NCBI GenBank assembly: GCA_022749755.1
Contig: CM040441.1
Coordinates: 24,309,603 to 24,373,602, forward strand
DNA length: 64,000 nt
Direction: 5' to 3'
DNA from: Azadirachta indica
Taxonomy: Eukaryota; Streptophyta; Magnoliopsida; Sapindales; Meliaceae
In this document: positions 33,579 to 45,714 of the stretch, piece after piece
Layout: each line of letters opens with the position of its first letter
Numbering within the stretch: the first letter of the stretch is position 1
The notes under the pieces: generated by a model
What the model saw: the letters and a program-made list of their open reading frames with translations, nothing else
Told to the model about the DNA's origin: nothing
Databases searched by the model: none
Position numbers and translations under genes: made by a program

Positions 33579-34695
33579 AATCAAAAATTAAATTCGATGT
33601 AAATCGTTCGTGTAATACAAGTAAAGACAAAAATTAAATTAGAAACTTATATAAATCAAAAACATGTATATATGTATTTGGGTGAAATTAGTTTGTCACA
33701 AATTGAAATAGAATAAAAATCACAAATTGTATTAAGTAAAGTTACACATAAAAATTCTTCCTACTTAATTTCAAAAAGCCCAACCATGGACTCATCCTTT
33801 CTTCTTCCATCTCCACCATCGTCCATGCACCACCTCCATCTTTTGCTTCCCACAAACGTTCCTTTTCTTGTAATTTCTCCTCTGCCAACAAACTCCTTTG
33901 CCTTCACCCCAAGAATTCAAGTGCCTTGTGACCGCACTGTTGAATATACTTTGACTTAGCTGCTGCCAAGACCGTTTAAGAGGCTTAATTCTCTGCATAG
34001 CCCAAAAGCTCCTTGATCGATGCAATCTGTCTCTGTTGTCCTCTTTAAATGTTACTAAACAAAGAACCAAACAATTTCAATCATAAAACTAATGAGATTA
34101 AATTCAGACATATTAAAACTAGGAACAATTTCAATGACAAAGAACTTCTAAAGCAGAAAAATACAAATAAAAATACTCAAATTCAATAAACCCAGTAATC
34201 TTTATCAAATTACACAATTAAAAAACATAACCGTAATTAGAAGAAGAATCTTGATAATTATATAAAAAAAAAAAAACACAGAACAAAATCCCAAAATTAG
34301 GATACGTCAATCTTGAAAGAACCTATAATGCAATTAAACTATAATTACAACATGAAAACCTCATTTTTTACCCAAGAATTTTTATGTGGTGACATAAATA
34401 CCAGACAATAAAATGTTAAATGATGATTACACTCCAAAATTAATAATAAGAAGAAGAAGTATAGGAAGGGAATCATTAGCCAAAAAGTTAACAAGACAAC
34501 CCACTGTTACATAATAAAAGCCTAATTGTAAGAACTTGTAAACTCATAAATATGAATAGATAAGTAGAGAAGTAAACCTTCAGATTAGGGCTCTCGATTG
34601 CTCTCTTGGGCAGCCCTAACAGCAACTTAGTGGTAGCATCATTCAATGGCAAAGCTCTACTCTAGGATTAAGTGGTCGACTCTACTATCGAGGAA
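33579..34695 (-). pseudogene. Antisense-joined unit A4
   Basis: On the minus strand exon 1' (about 34690-34580, LPLNDATTKLLLGLPKRA) is followed by an intron-like stretch and by an exon 2 remnant (about 34060-33990). This is joined to a plus-strand exon 1 starting ATG 33786 with PRIQVPCDRT-type decay. The dispersed repeat precedes that ATG at 33590-33765. It is the mirror of unit A3. Confidence 0.55.
33590..33765 (-). repeat. Dispersed ~150-bp repeat, copy 6
   Basis: GTATTTGGGTGAAATTAGTT and ATAAAAATCACAAATTGTAT. Confidence 0.6.
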
Positions 34696-34699
34696 AATG

Positions 34700-35390
34700 A
34701 GATGTCGGCAAAAATTCAGACCAACCTGAGTATTAGTGAATCCCAACCCAGAACCCGAACTAAAAAGGTATAAAAAATTAATTAATTCCAACAACTTTAT
34801 TTACTAAACTATGAGTACGGGGTTAATATAATTATAAGTTAACATAATTTGTTTATTTATTTTTTGTGTAGAGATATTATCAAGTTCCTCACTTGAGGTT
34901 TGCATTTTTGTTTTAGTATTTGAAAAAAAATTAACCTTTTTATGTTTAATTGTTGAGAACATTTTATCCACATGTACAGCCTCAGAGGCTTATTGAGGAC
35001 ACAAGCTGCTTTAATTATTGGACACTATATATTGTTGTAAAATTAACTTAATTGTATTGACTTAATTTGCAATATTATATATGTATATTTACACAATATA
35101 TTAATTGGGTTCTTAGCTTATTATACAGATCATGTATATGAAACACCATGAACTAAATACATACATTGCTACGTATGCCTACATCTACCAAACCCAACAA
35201 CCTGCAACAAACAAAAGAAACATATATATTTTCAATATGCCTCTATAGGTGTCATCTATGCAAAATGTCCTCACAAGTCACAACAACTAACTTCATAACA
35301 CTATTTAAAATACTTAATTACCCTGCTGCCTATAAACTAGAAACATTTATTAATTCTTTCTGAACCATTGATATGTGATTTTGTAATGAA
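34700..35390. other. Flank of unit A4, no gene
   Basis: Includes the inverted match to 27570-27780 at 34950-35130. The ORF at 35166-35363 lacks support. Confidence 0.4.
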
Positions 35391-36912
35391 ATAAGGACTC
35401 ACTCACTCGTACACTTGGAGCCCCTTGTCGTTACCATCTCCTCCCTTACCTTACTAGACATGTTTGATTGATTCATAGCATGTGAAATAATATTAGAGTG
35501 ACCAACAACAGCAACATCAAAACTAACACTCTTCATTGATATTGATATTTTTTCTTTTATGTAATTATATATCCTTGTTAGTTTGTGTGACGAAAATTAA
35601 TGGATGGTTTTGTTTATGACAAATAGACTCACGTATTAATAATTCTTGAGGAGGCTTGGCTCATCATCATCCTGAGATTATATTGAAGTTTAGGATGTGT
35701 AAATAACAATAATGTTTAGTCAATATTATTAATCCTTCCTAGCTAGCCATTTCAGGTACTTAGTCTATCAAAGAAGGATTATTCAAAGCTTTCAACAGAT
35801 TGGCAATTTTACAAAACATAGCAAGGCAACGACTAGAGCAACAATTAAATGCATAACTGAAAGTCTAAACAATAAATAAAGAATTTTAGTGCTTTTCTCT
35901 TTAGAATAAAGTTCAAGTTCAAAGAAGAATCTTTTGACGAACAGAAGATAACATAATAGAAATTTATGCAATATATCTGTACAACAGGTATAATAAGTAG
36001 CAACATTTGTTTTAGGATAGCATATACAATTTTATAATTATTTTTCTAAGAACTCTTGCACATTTACTTCTTGATTTCGATCTGCCTTGATCTCATCAAG
36101 AGAACAACTCTATACAAATACTGATAATCAATTATTTTTGTGACAGAATGTAGTGACATATTCAAATACTACCAATCAACCACGACTAATGCATCCTCCA
36201 CAACAAAAGCAATGATGCAACAATTAATGATAATAATATTCTTTCGTGCAATTATTTTTGTTAGCTTGTCTTTAATTGCCAGTAAAACTAAAAGTGAAGA
36301 AGAAAAGGAAATTTGACTTCTAGTATACACACTATTAGGGCATTTATTTCTGAACCCAACTAGGAACGCATGTGGAACTATTTTTTAACTTCCATGAATG
36401 TCTATTTCGACAATACGAACACAACAACAAAAGATTCATATACACTGAACTAATCAAATTGACTCCTAACTACTATCCGTACTCCATTCCTAATGGCTAC
36501 CAGAAAAAATTCATATGTTTTGTACTAGACAATGTTATACATAAAAGCTATCAAATAATAAAAGCTGTAAATCTCAAATTGATGAGTATCTTAATTGAGA
36601 CAAGCCTCCTCAGGAATGACTAGTACTCTACCTTAAGACAGCATCATCAAAAGCTAAAGGAAAAAAAAAAACGAATCATATATATAAAAGCAACAAATGT
36701 CAAAACTAATCTGCATTACAGAGAATGTTTAGTCCTTTGTGTGAATTGGTTGGGCCAAATATTTGTTACTTCTTCAATAACCTGGAACAAAAGGATCTGA
36801 ATTCTGAATTTTCAACAGCTTCGTCAGTAGTAAAACACAAACTAATAGAGATAATTGCAAGAAAGAATATTAATAACATTGTTGAACAGTCGTTCTTTTT
36901 GTGGCCAATGCA
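35390..36912. repeat. Inverted repeat 5, left arm, with exon-2 fragments
   Basis: Pairs inverted with 58080-61090. It contains a CPCG exon-2 3' fragment (35490-35530, VTNNSN), a piece near 36200-36290, and the end of another exon 2 at about 36870-36912 (minus) that stops abruptly against aldolase sequence. A short open minus segment at 36060-36130 (DEIKADRNQEVNVQEFLEK, then stop) is shared with 38.6 k and 58.9 k and may be a last exon of an unidentified gene. Confidence 0.55.
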
Positions 36913-36964
36913 ACAGACATTACTAGTGTTCTTTACTTTTGATATCTATGTAGATATCTTCATG

Positions 36965-37345
36965 CTTTTCCAAATGCACCAAATAGACACATTTTTTCTA
37001 CAACGACTTCATTGGCTTCCTTCGTAGAAGCCATAACATGGATTAGATCTTTCTTGAGGCTGCTGATTGAGAGATTCCATATAAGCCTTCTGCACCTCAA
37101 TGTTCACATTGAATTTTCATATATATCCCTCTCTGTATACATCCCTAGTCTATGAATTTTAGAATATTTATTATGTTAGATTAAAAACATTTAAATTTTT
37201 ATTTTACTTGTAAAACCAATTAGCAATAATCCCAAGATGAATCCTTTATGAGTTCCATTGCCAAACTAGAAGCTCCGTGAACCATCAGGAAAACGCCTTT
37301 CTTTGAGATCAAGGCATGCAAATCCTGGAAATGGAATATAATGAA
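36965..37345 (-). pseudogene. Aldolase C-terminal fragment, copy 2
   Basis: Minus-strand exon at about 37325-37245 reads LHALISKKGVFLMVHGASS after a CCATTTCCAG acceptor. Its donor has lost the GT (AAG/GATT). The last exon at about 37146-36965 is frameshifted (GCIQRGIYMKI, then stop). It continues directly into a CPCG exon-2 end at 36912, a fusion of two unrelated gene fragments. Confidence 0.65.
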
Positions 37346-37404
37346 GATGATCAAACAACAAACATTATTAGTATTCTTTATTTACCATATGGATGTACAT
37401 ATCT

Positions 37405-37592
37405 TCATGCTTTTCCAAATGAACCAAATAGACGTATCTTTCCTGAAACAACTTTCATGGCTTCTTTCGCAGAAGCCATAACATGGATTAGATCTTTCCT
37501 GAGGCTGCTAAGAGATTCCATATAAGCATTCCACACCTCGGTGTTCACTTCAATTTTCATATACACCCCTCTGGCCTTCTCTCTACACATCC
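37405..37592 (-). pseudogene. Aldolase last exon, copy 3, open
   Basis: An open minus-strand exon: GVYMKIEVNTEVWNAYMESL, then HVMASAKEAMKVV and KIRLFGSFGKA-stop. This is the best-kept version of the aldolase-domain C-terminus in the window. Its acceptor is TTAAG and no upstream exon is attached, so it is a fragment, not a gene. Confidence 0.7.
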
Positions 37593-37891
37593 CTTAATGA
37601 ATTTTGGAAGATTTATTATGTTAACCATTAAAAACATTCAAATTTTTATTTTACTTGTAAACCAAAGAAGATATAATATTCGAAACATAGGAAGTTGTGC
37701 ATCAGAATGCAAGTGTAAGGATCATCTTATCAAAAAAATTAACGAAGCTTGGTAACCACAAATGGCTACTCAATCAATCTAATTGCAATATTGCAAGATA
37801 GGTATAGCGTAGCTCAAAAGCATAAATATTGTTTTTCTACTGAACGTAAATTGAAGAATTATGGGGACTCATGAAAAAATCTATCAGGAAA

Positions 37892-38085
37892 TTAAGTAAA
37901 GCTTAGACCTGAAACGCTGAAGGAGAAAATCGCAAGCATTAGATACTCTAAAGATTGACTACTCATTCTTGTTCTCTCGCAATAAAGAGCCCCTAGTGTC
38001 TCCGTATATCTCCTCCCGTCAATTACATACCTGATTAAATTACCTTCAAAACAGGTTAATCCAACATCACTGAAGCTCAAGCACT
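37892..38085 (-). other. Open reading frame of unknown origin
   Basis: 62 codons including GLTCFEGNLIRYVIDGRRYT. The composition is protein-like, but I know no family and see no splice sites or second copy. Could be an exon of a lost gene. Confidence 0.25.
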
Positions 38086-38099
38086 CAACACAAGCTGCT

Positions 38100-38990
38100 T
38101 CTTAGAAACAGCCTGGTGCAGAACGTAATATGTATTCATTAGTTGAGCCTGTAATAAAATTGGAATTTCAATACAAAATATATTTATCCATTAACTAATT
38201 TCCAAGCGAAAGAATTAATACATTTACCAGCTCAACAAACATATTGAAGTAAGCAACTTAGTACAAGCATGTGGCTAATGGATACTCCTCGATTACCTGA
38301 GCTGAACCTATCAATGACACAAACAAGCTATGTGCTTAATATATACAAGCATGCATCTGTCTAAACATTTTCTTATATCCTGATCACATAAGTATATTAG
38401 AAATACAAGTCCTAGGAGAGAAGCTAAAAGACAAAAATCGAGTTTCTAGTCATCTTGAATAAGTTGACATCACATCTGTATGCTTTATATTGCTTATCTT
38501 AATCTTGATTTGATGTTAGAATATTGAATTACAGCTTCCAAGGATCAAAACAATAAAAGTTGTCAAATAATGCATATGTTATAAATAAATGTAGTATTTT
38601 TATTGAAGGAGTTTCACAAGCAGTACAATTTTACAATGATTTTCCTAAGAACTCTTGCACACTCAGTTACTAGTTTCAGTTTTCCTTGACCTCATCAGGA
38701 GAACGGCTCTAGTTCTTGACCAGTTTGTATAGGGATGGCCAATTCCCTTTTTCATAGTAAAATCTTTAACTAACGAAAAACTCTCCAAAATTAACTGAAT
38801 CGAATTTGTCTAGAATTTGAGGTAAATTCAGATAGTGTGACAAAATGCAGAGAAGGGTATAAACACTGACAATCAACACAACGAATGTATACTCCACAAC
38901 AAAACAATGATGCAGTAATTGATGATATTGATATTCTTTCATGCAACTATTTTTGTATTAGTCCTTCATGTGTAGTGGTTGGGCCAACTA
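38100..38990. other. Duplicated flank, no gene
   Basis: 38600-38960 resembles 36020-36290 and, inverted, 58720-58980. It contains a decayed form of the DEIKADRNQ exon and a TCCACAACAAAACAATGATG exon-2-tail remnant. Confidence 0.4.
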
Positions 38991-39000
38991 TCTGCTACTT

Positions 39001-39994
39001 CTACAAGAGCTTGTAGTAGCTTACTCCTTCTAAGAGAAGAACTTCATAACCCACACCACATGGGCACTTCACATTAATGATCAACACCTCTCCTTTATTT
39101 TCAATGGTGACAGTTTCAGTAAGTGCATTTTCCTATAGAAAAAGGAGTTGCGTATATTAAACAATCGTTCAACCATCACAGATTAAACTAACAGAGGTAT
39201 GTGAAAAAATGAAATCATTACATCTACAATTGTGATTATTGCAATCGAGTCATGACCAAGAATCAAATTTCCGTATTTTCATCAATTTTATCGGTAACAA
39301 GACACAAGCTAACAGAGATAATACCATGAAAGAATATTAATACCATTGTTGAATAATTGTTCTTTTTCTGGCCAGTGCAACAATTGTCTGCATATGGACT
39401 GTCAGTATTGATACCCTTCTGTGCATTGGCACAATATTCTACGTAGGACAAAAGTTGATCCCCCAACCAAGTAACCTCCCTTACACAATTTGTCATCTCT
39501 TTCAACCACTGCCATACACCCATTACTAAAGATCACATTCAGAAACATTAAAACTGACAACTCTAGTCCTCCAATTGAATGAAGACTTGAAAATCCTCAA
39601 ACCACATAAAAACAGAAAACCATAAAGAAATCAAAAACATGAAAATCTTATTTGACCCAAGAATCTTTACCATGAAACAAAACAAGAAAACCAGAAGCAA
39701 GATTTCAGTAAGCTGGGAAATTCAGAAAATCATTAGTCAATAACAAGAACACACAACAATTACACGAACTATTAAACCAAAATTACAAACAGAAAGATGG
39801 GATCTGCTACTCCCCTCTTGGGCGGTCTTGGCGGAGGAGTATGGGGGTGTGGTGTTTTTCTTTGCCCTGGATTGTGGTTCGTCGGCAAAGGAGGGATTAA
39901 CGGAAAAATGGCGTTTATGGGAAGCCGAAGAGGAAGAGTGGGTGGATGGAGGGTGTTGGAGATGGGAAAAGAAGGGAGGAGAAGATGATTCCAT
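39001..39994 (-). pseudogene. CPCG-family gene, best-preserved copy (one base insertion)
   Basis: Exon 1 runs 39994 to about 39796, exon 2 39508-39344 (55 codons, WLKEMTNCVREVTWLGDQLL...), exon 3 39132-39001 (43 residues, INVKCPCGVGYEVLLLEGVS, ends YYKLL). All introns have GT-AG ends and phase 0 joins. From the ATG, the MESSSPPFF start is in one frame. From about codon 10 the conserved reading (LPINAIFPLIPPLP, TPPPRPPKRGVADP) is in the next frame without any stop. A single extra T in the run at 39967-39970 explains this. The core promoter CCGTTGAAGCTATAAAAT sits at about 40092-40107. The gene may be very recently dead, or the extra base may be a polymorphism. Confidence 0.75.
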
Positions 39995-40089
39995 GGGTCC
40001 GGTTACTGAAAGTGAGTTGCAGAGGAACGGAATTGAATTGCTGTTTGGTTTGCTCTGTGGAGAGGGAGGGAAATTGATTTGAGGGCTAG

Positions 40090-40110
40090 GGATTTTATAG
40101 CTTCAACGGT
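40090..40110 (-). promoter_or_regulatory. Conserved family core promoter
   Basis: CCGTTGAAGCTATAAAAT, about 100 bases before the ATG at 39994. Matches the promoter at 23201-23220. Confidence 0.55.
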
Positions 40111-40399
40111 GACTAACTAATTTAGAATCCGTATCCGACTCCGCATCCGAGTTACACTCGGATCCACAATTGAACCCAAACCCCTCAGTTTCATAATAGT
40201 AACACATTAATTTCATTATTTCGTTCTTATTAATTTATACTTTTACTAAATGAGTTTATAGAACCAAAAAACTTATAACACCGTATTTTTAATTACATAA
40301 GTTTAATATTTATTTGTAAAGAATACTTTATTAATTTAATTTTTCGATAATATTTTATTTATGTTTATTTTAAAAAATTTGCTATAATTTTATCCAATG

Positions 40400-40520
40400 A
40401 TATTATAAGTTTTGTTCTATTAAAATTTGTGTCAAATTAATTTTCAAATGCATACATATTTTGATTTATATATGTTTTCAATTTAATTTTTGTTTTTACC
40501 TGTATTACTTTTAAACAATT
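40400..40520 (+). repeat. Dispersed ~150-bp repeat, copy 7
   Basis: TTTGTGTCAAATTAATTTTC and GTTTTCAATTTAATTTTTGT. Confidence 0.55.
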
Positions 40521-42115
40521 TCATATAACTTTTTGAGCTAATATTTCAAATAATGTTATGTTGGTGATGGCTTTTGTTATTTTACTATTTTAACTTGCAA
40601 CAATATCAAAAAATTTAATACACACATTTTGGGGGAGAAGAATTGGACCTATTATGGGACATACAATGTATTACACAGCTGACTATAATTATTATGTTTC
40701 AACTGGCTTATTCTACTCCACCTCTTAGAAAGAAATTTACATTTATAAGCTTAAAATATTTTTCTAATTAAAACTCATGTTTTAATGTTTTTAAAATTTA
40801 TTTGGTTATATTTCTTAGAAATAATTTTTCAGAAATTTATCCTTAACTTTTGAAAGAAAAATGTGAGATTCGTGAAAAGTAATCTTTAATCAAACTTTTT
40901 TTTAATTAAATTTTCAAAGATTAAAAATTACAACTCTTACGAGTTGAGTAATCAAAACTTAATTTTTAGTGAAAATTTGATTTCAAAAGTTTGATTTCAG
41001 TAAATGGTAAATGAATATTTGCTGTGTTTTGTCTTTTACTTATTGCTATAAAAAATGAGCCGTGATTAATAAGATTTGATATATTACTTGATTATTTTGA
41101 TAAGATTTCTCTAGGCAAGACTTTGTATGAAAATGATTGTTAATATAACCAAACAAACAATGAAAATAAAAAATGACCTTCGATTTAGAAAAAAATTACC
41201 CACAATAAATTAAGAATAAAAAAAATGATAAGTTGATTGTCATTAGAATGTTTTTAGCATTTATTCCATGATTCATGAGGTAATAAATGAAAATGATAAT
41301 TATTTATACTTAATTACTATATAAAAAATTTAATCCTTCAACTATTCTCATTTTAAATAAAATAAGAATAATAAATTATAACATGTGAATTAAAAATACA
41401 GTGTCAAGTAAATAAAATTAAAAAATAGATATATTTTTATATATTTTTAAATAATTTAATTTAATTAAAATTAAGAAATATAAACAATAATTTTGATTCT
41501 TTATATTTGTAATAAATAAATACTGTTAATTCACCTTTTTTAATTAGTACGAAGACATATATTTACATTTTCTAAATTTGATTAAAAAGTAAATTATTAA
41601 ATATTTTAATTTGTAAATTCTGACATTTCATTTTCTTTTACTTTTTTAATTTAAATAATGACTGCTATTGATTATAAGTTTTTTAGTGTATTAAACTAAC
41701 ACTTGAATAATTTTCCATAAAAGCAAATAATTTTTAAATAAGAAAATATGTAAAATTTAATTAAATTTTGTTCTTTTACTTTTATGTAAGTTTATCTAAT
41801 AAAAAAAGTTATATACACAAGAAATCATATTTTATATGCAAAATAAAGGAGTGGTAGTAGCATTACTCTCTAGTTAAAATATATTAAAAGCTTCAATTTA
41901 AATTTAAAAAGTGAAAGCAAAGATATTTTAGACTTTTTAATTCTTTTGGTTAGTCAACAACTGGATATATTATTTCTACTAACTACGGTTTGATTATTTC
42001 AATTTCAATTTCAAGTTTCGGACATAGATATACTTACTGATCCCTATTAATTTTCCTAAAACTCCTTCCCTCACCAGAATTAAAGTAGAATTAAAAATTC
42101 ATCAGACTTACTTAA

Positions 42116-42147
<32 letters not shown>

Positions 42148-42300
42148 TTACGCGGACTCCTGATCAGAAAGGGAAATGGAAATTAATCCTAATGTTGCAG
42201 CGTAAAACGAAGAGCAGTTTCTTTAACCTTCCAGGAAGGTGGATATATTATTAGAGTTTTAGTTACTTACTATTACCCTAAAAGACTAGGATTTGCCTTA
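40520..42300. other. AT-rich flank leading into the GDSL arm
   Basis: No gene. It includes the AT-rich flank repeat at 41190-41935 and a TA tract at about 42117-42148. Confidence 0.5.
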
Positions 42301-42306
42301 GCTTGT

Positions 42307-42375
42307 TATAAATACAGTACTGATATATTTTAACGTAATTTATCTACGCCTCTCTCTCTCTCTCTCTCTCTTTCT
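42307..42375 (+). promoter_or_regulatory. TATA box and CT tract of the GDSL copy
   Basis: TATAAATA at 42307-42314, CT repeat at about 42348-42372, ATG at 42406. Confidence 0.55.
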
Positions 42376-42405
42376 CTGTGTTACAACTTACAAGCTCAAC
42401 ATACC

Positions 42406-43381
42406 ATGGCTTCTCTCTACTCTTTCAAGATTCTTGTAGCAATAATCCAGCTATCATCTCTCTTATTCATCACTTGCTGTGATGCACAAGTTATCAAGGG
42501 ATGTCCTTTTAACGCCATATACAGCTTTGGCGTCAGAGATTCTTCTCCAGGCTCTCATCTCATCATCGATCAACTCGCTTCTTCCTTCCATCTTCCTTCT
42601 CCACAACCCTATTCACTTTCACAGCAACAACATCACCAACTCCCCTACGGCGCCACCTTCGCTACTGAAAATGCTATGGTTCTTAGCAAACGCTTTCTTC
42701 GAGAGAATCACATTCAAGTTCCATCAGCAGACTCCATAACATCACAGCTTGTTTCCTTCGGCAGTTATCTCCCGCTTGTCTGCAACTCAGATCGTCTCCA
42801 TTGTCGACAGATATTTCGGAGGGCTTTATTCGTGGTGGATGTCGGAAGCAACGATTACAAGTACGCGTTCTCAAGTGGCAAATCCATCGTACAAGTTGGA
42901 GAACATTAGTCCCTGGAACATCATAGACATGTTGTCAGAAATCAGAAAAGCAGCTGGTGTATCCAATATCTTAGTCCCTGGAATGCTACCATTAGGATGT
43001 TTCCCAGGCTACATTTCTCTGCTTAACGACACCAATCCAGCGGCTTTGGACATAGACGACTGCCATACTGGGCTCAACATCCTTGCCAAGAATCACAATC
43101 ATCACCTCAAGCGTGCAATTTCGCAAGCGTGGTCTGAACTTGGAGACAGTAGTAGTGTTTCCTACTCTCAGTCCCAGCAGCAGGTACTATATACTGATTA
43201 CTACAACGCTTTCATGGATCTTCTACGCGACAAGTCGAACGATCCGAAGGTGTTGTTTCGAGAAGACGGATTTCATCTTAGCGAGGAAGCAAACAAATAC
43301 ATTGTGGAAAAGGTCATCAGTGGAAATAACTTTATTCAGCCAGAGATTCGTCTTCCAAATGTTGACCACTGCGTTATGTAG
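42406..43381 (+). pseudogene. GDSL esterase/lipase-like pseudogene, right copy
   Basis: Same N-terminus and same missing Ser block (FGVRDSSPGS) as the left copy, so that loss predates the duplication. The first frame is open for 167 codons, to QVGEH. There a net loss of 11 bases and a TAG (42909-42911) break it, relative to EHYTPLIVDNIID in the left copy. The downstream frame is intact: VPGMLPLGCFPGYIS, then TDYYNAFMDLL, then REDGFHLSEEANKYI (the Asp-x-x-His block), stop at 43379-43381. The Cys-rich segment that relatives carry before the Asp-His block is absent. Each copy is thus broken where the other is open, but neither could be a serine hydrolase. Confidence 0.8.
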
Positions 43382-43389
43382 ACGATCGA

Positions 43390-44525
43390 GAAGCAAGCAA
43401 ACTCTAGCTCAAAGCTAGCTAGCTCTACAATTTCAAAGATTTCGTATATAGGACATTAGATTTTGTGTACCACACTTCTATGTATCGCACAGTATTAATA
43501 TGTATATCAACAATTAATAAAGTCAGTTTATTCGGTTTCGTAAATTTTGATGTATATATGATCCAACTCTTTATTATTAATTAAATTGTTTTTGGTTGCT
43601 GTGTAAGTGTTAAAGGATTTTTCGGATTCTGACTTTAAAACAAGTGTTACGTTGCTTAATTTGTTTATTTTATTGGTACACTTAATGGAGCTAGTGGAAA
43701 ATCAATGCTATTTTTTAGTACAGAGACAAGTCATAGTTGGAAGCGTACGTGGGTGCATCCAATTTCTGTATCCAAATCCGATATATAAATTAAAATTGAC
43801 CAAGAAATAAACGTTATATTCTAATTAATCATGCTTATGTTTAATAAGGTTTGAATTAATTTGTTAGTTTATACTTGTGGGTTCAATTCACTTTGTTACG
43901 TTTTATTTTGACTACCCATATATATAACAAAAATCGGAAATCACTTGTAAATTAAAATTGCCAAGAAAAATCATATTAACTGTAACATCAGTTGGCTTGC
44001 GTTGAGCAAGAAGCTTGAGCTTCATTAATGCTTGGCGTTGGCTTTAGGCTGTTTTGGAGAACATCCATCCTTAATGTTCTAATATTCTCTTGTGAATTAT
44101 TTTTAGAAAACAACAATGCATGAAATCTTAGTTAAAATATTGATTTGGGATGAATTTGAGGGTATTTATTTTGGATGGTATTGGTGAAGAAATATATATA
44201 TATAGTAATATAGTACTGATAATATTTTAGGATGAATTTGGTAGGATAGCGTACTAATGAAGATTAGAACTCTATAATATATGAATAACACATGGAGGAT
44301 TAATTCTTACTTTACATGAATTTTGATTAATGCTTTATGATTGAGAATGAAATTAAGAATTTAGATATGAATGATCAGAAATTTTGTTTAAACCATACAT
44401 TATATATCATTAATATGAACACACACAATAAGAAAATATTTGGTACATCATTAGTATGAACACATGCAATTAATACACAACAAGAAAACATAAAATGCAA
44501 GAAGAATTTTGATAATTACATTTGT

Positions 44526-44559
<34 letters not shown>

Positions 44560-45290
44560 GCCAAAAAGAAGAGAAATATATGGAATTAATTAATGTTGGG
44601 GAAGTAAGTAATTAATTGGGGGTGTTGTTGCAGTCGGGTTTCTTGGGCTTGGTGGGAGCTGATTGGCAGAGAAAAATGGCCTTTTGTGGGAACGCATGCA
44701 TGCATATATGAAATCTTTCTTCTTCTTCTTCTTCTTCTTCTCAGAGAGCCATTATTATTACTACTCAGAAACTCTCATCTTCTTTTTCTCTTCGGTTAAA
44801 AGAAAGAAAGGGATGTGGTTGTGGTTGGGTTTCTTGGGCTTGGGTTCTGGTTCAATCACTGACAGAAGAAGTAGTAATAATAAAATTAATGGGGGAGGTC
44901 GAATTTTCTTTAATATCAACTACCGTTGTTATTTGTAATCCAGCTAGGATTATGCTAATTATAGGAAATTATTAACAGACATTATTAAGAAACCTTTCTT
45001 TATTTTTCTCCGGTTCGCTTATAAGAAACCAAATAATTAAATTTATATAGAAATTATTAATTAAATAAAACCAATTACTTAGTTTCAATCAATTCAATGG
45101 ATTTAACAATAACTAACAAACAAATGTGATATTGATATTTTTTGTCAAAACAAATTGCAAATATAGAAGAAAGATAACGTAAAATTTATTGGTTTTAATT
45201 TAAGAATTTCTAACAAAAAGTAATGATAAATTCAGTTTAGATTTTTGCCAACATCCCTAAATTAAATTAAATTATAATATTTGTTAGCGG
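43390..45290. other. 3' flank of GDSL copy, no gene
   Basis: Mirrors 2290-4005. Contains AT tract 44526-44555 and a CTT run at 44718-44742. The ORF at 44663-44938 is driven by these simple repeats. Confidence 0.5.
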
Positions 45291-45299
45291 TAAATTAAA

Positions 45300-45714
45300 C
45301 CCAATTTCCTTAGCAATACAATTAGAGTCGGCCACTTAATCGGAAAGTAGAGAGCCCTAAATTAATCCCTACCCAAGGTTTACTTCTTTACTAAGTTGAT
45401 TGAATTTGATGGTTTCTGTTTGTTATTTATGGGTTTACAAGTTATAGTAATTAATCCGAAGTTAGGATAAGTTAGACTTTTATTATGTGATAGTGGTTAT
45501 ACTGTTGCCTTTTTGGCCAATGATTGCTTTCCTATACTTGCTTCTTCTTATTGATTATGGAGTGTAATCATCATTTGACTTTTTGTTGTGTGGTATTTGT
45601 GTCACTTAATAAAAATTCTTAGTTCAAAAATCTTAGATAGTTTTATGATTGAAATTTTTAGTTCTTTGGCAGTGACTAAGGAAGACAATAGATTGATTGA
45701 ATCAAGGAGCTTTT
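45300..45714 (+). pseudogene. Unit A5: exon 1' and exon 2 split by a retrotransposon
   Basis: A shortened exon 1' (about 45300-45385) is followed by an intron-like stretch with GCCTTTTTGGCCAATG. Exon 2 starts at about 45673 after GGCAG (TGACTAAGGAAGACAATAG...) and stops within AAGGAGCTTTT, where the 5' LTR begins at 45715. Confidence 0.6.

Larger units (their letters stand above)
41190..45714. repeat. Inverted repeat 1, right arm (GDSL copy)
   Basis: Mirror of 1778-6180. It ends at the retrotransposon, which inserted into the terminal exon 2. Extra material here is a longer AT tract (44526-44555) and a rearranged patch at 44636-44842. Confidence 0.8.

Noticed and set aside
42406..43381. Functional GDSL esterase by combining the two frames
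   Set aside because: The Ser block is absent and a stop plus an 11-base loss interrupt the reading; an intron cannot explain it because the left copy has contiguous coding sequence there.
44663..44938. 91-codon ORF with a Phe run
   Set aside because: Generated by a CTT repeat and a rearranged non-coding patch of the GDSL arm.
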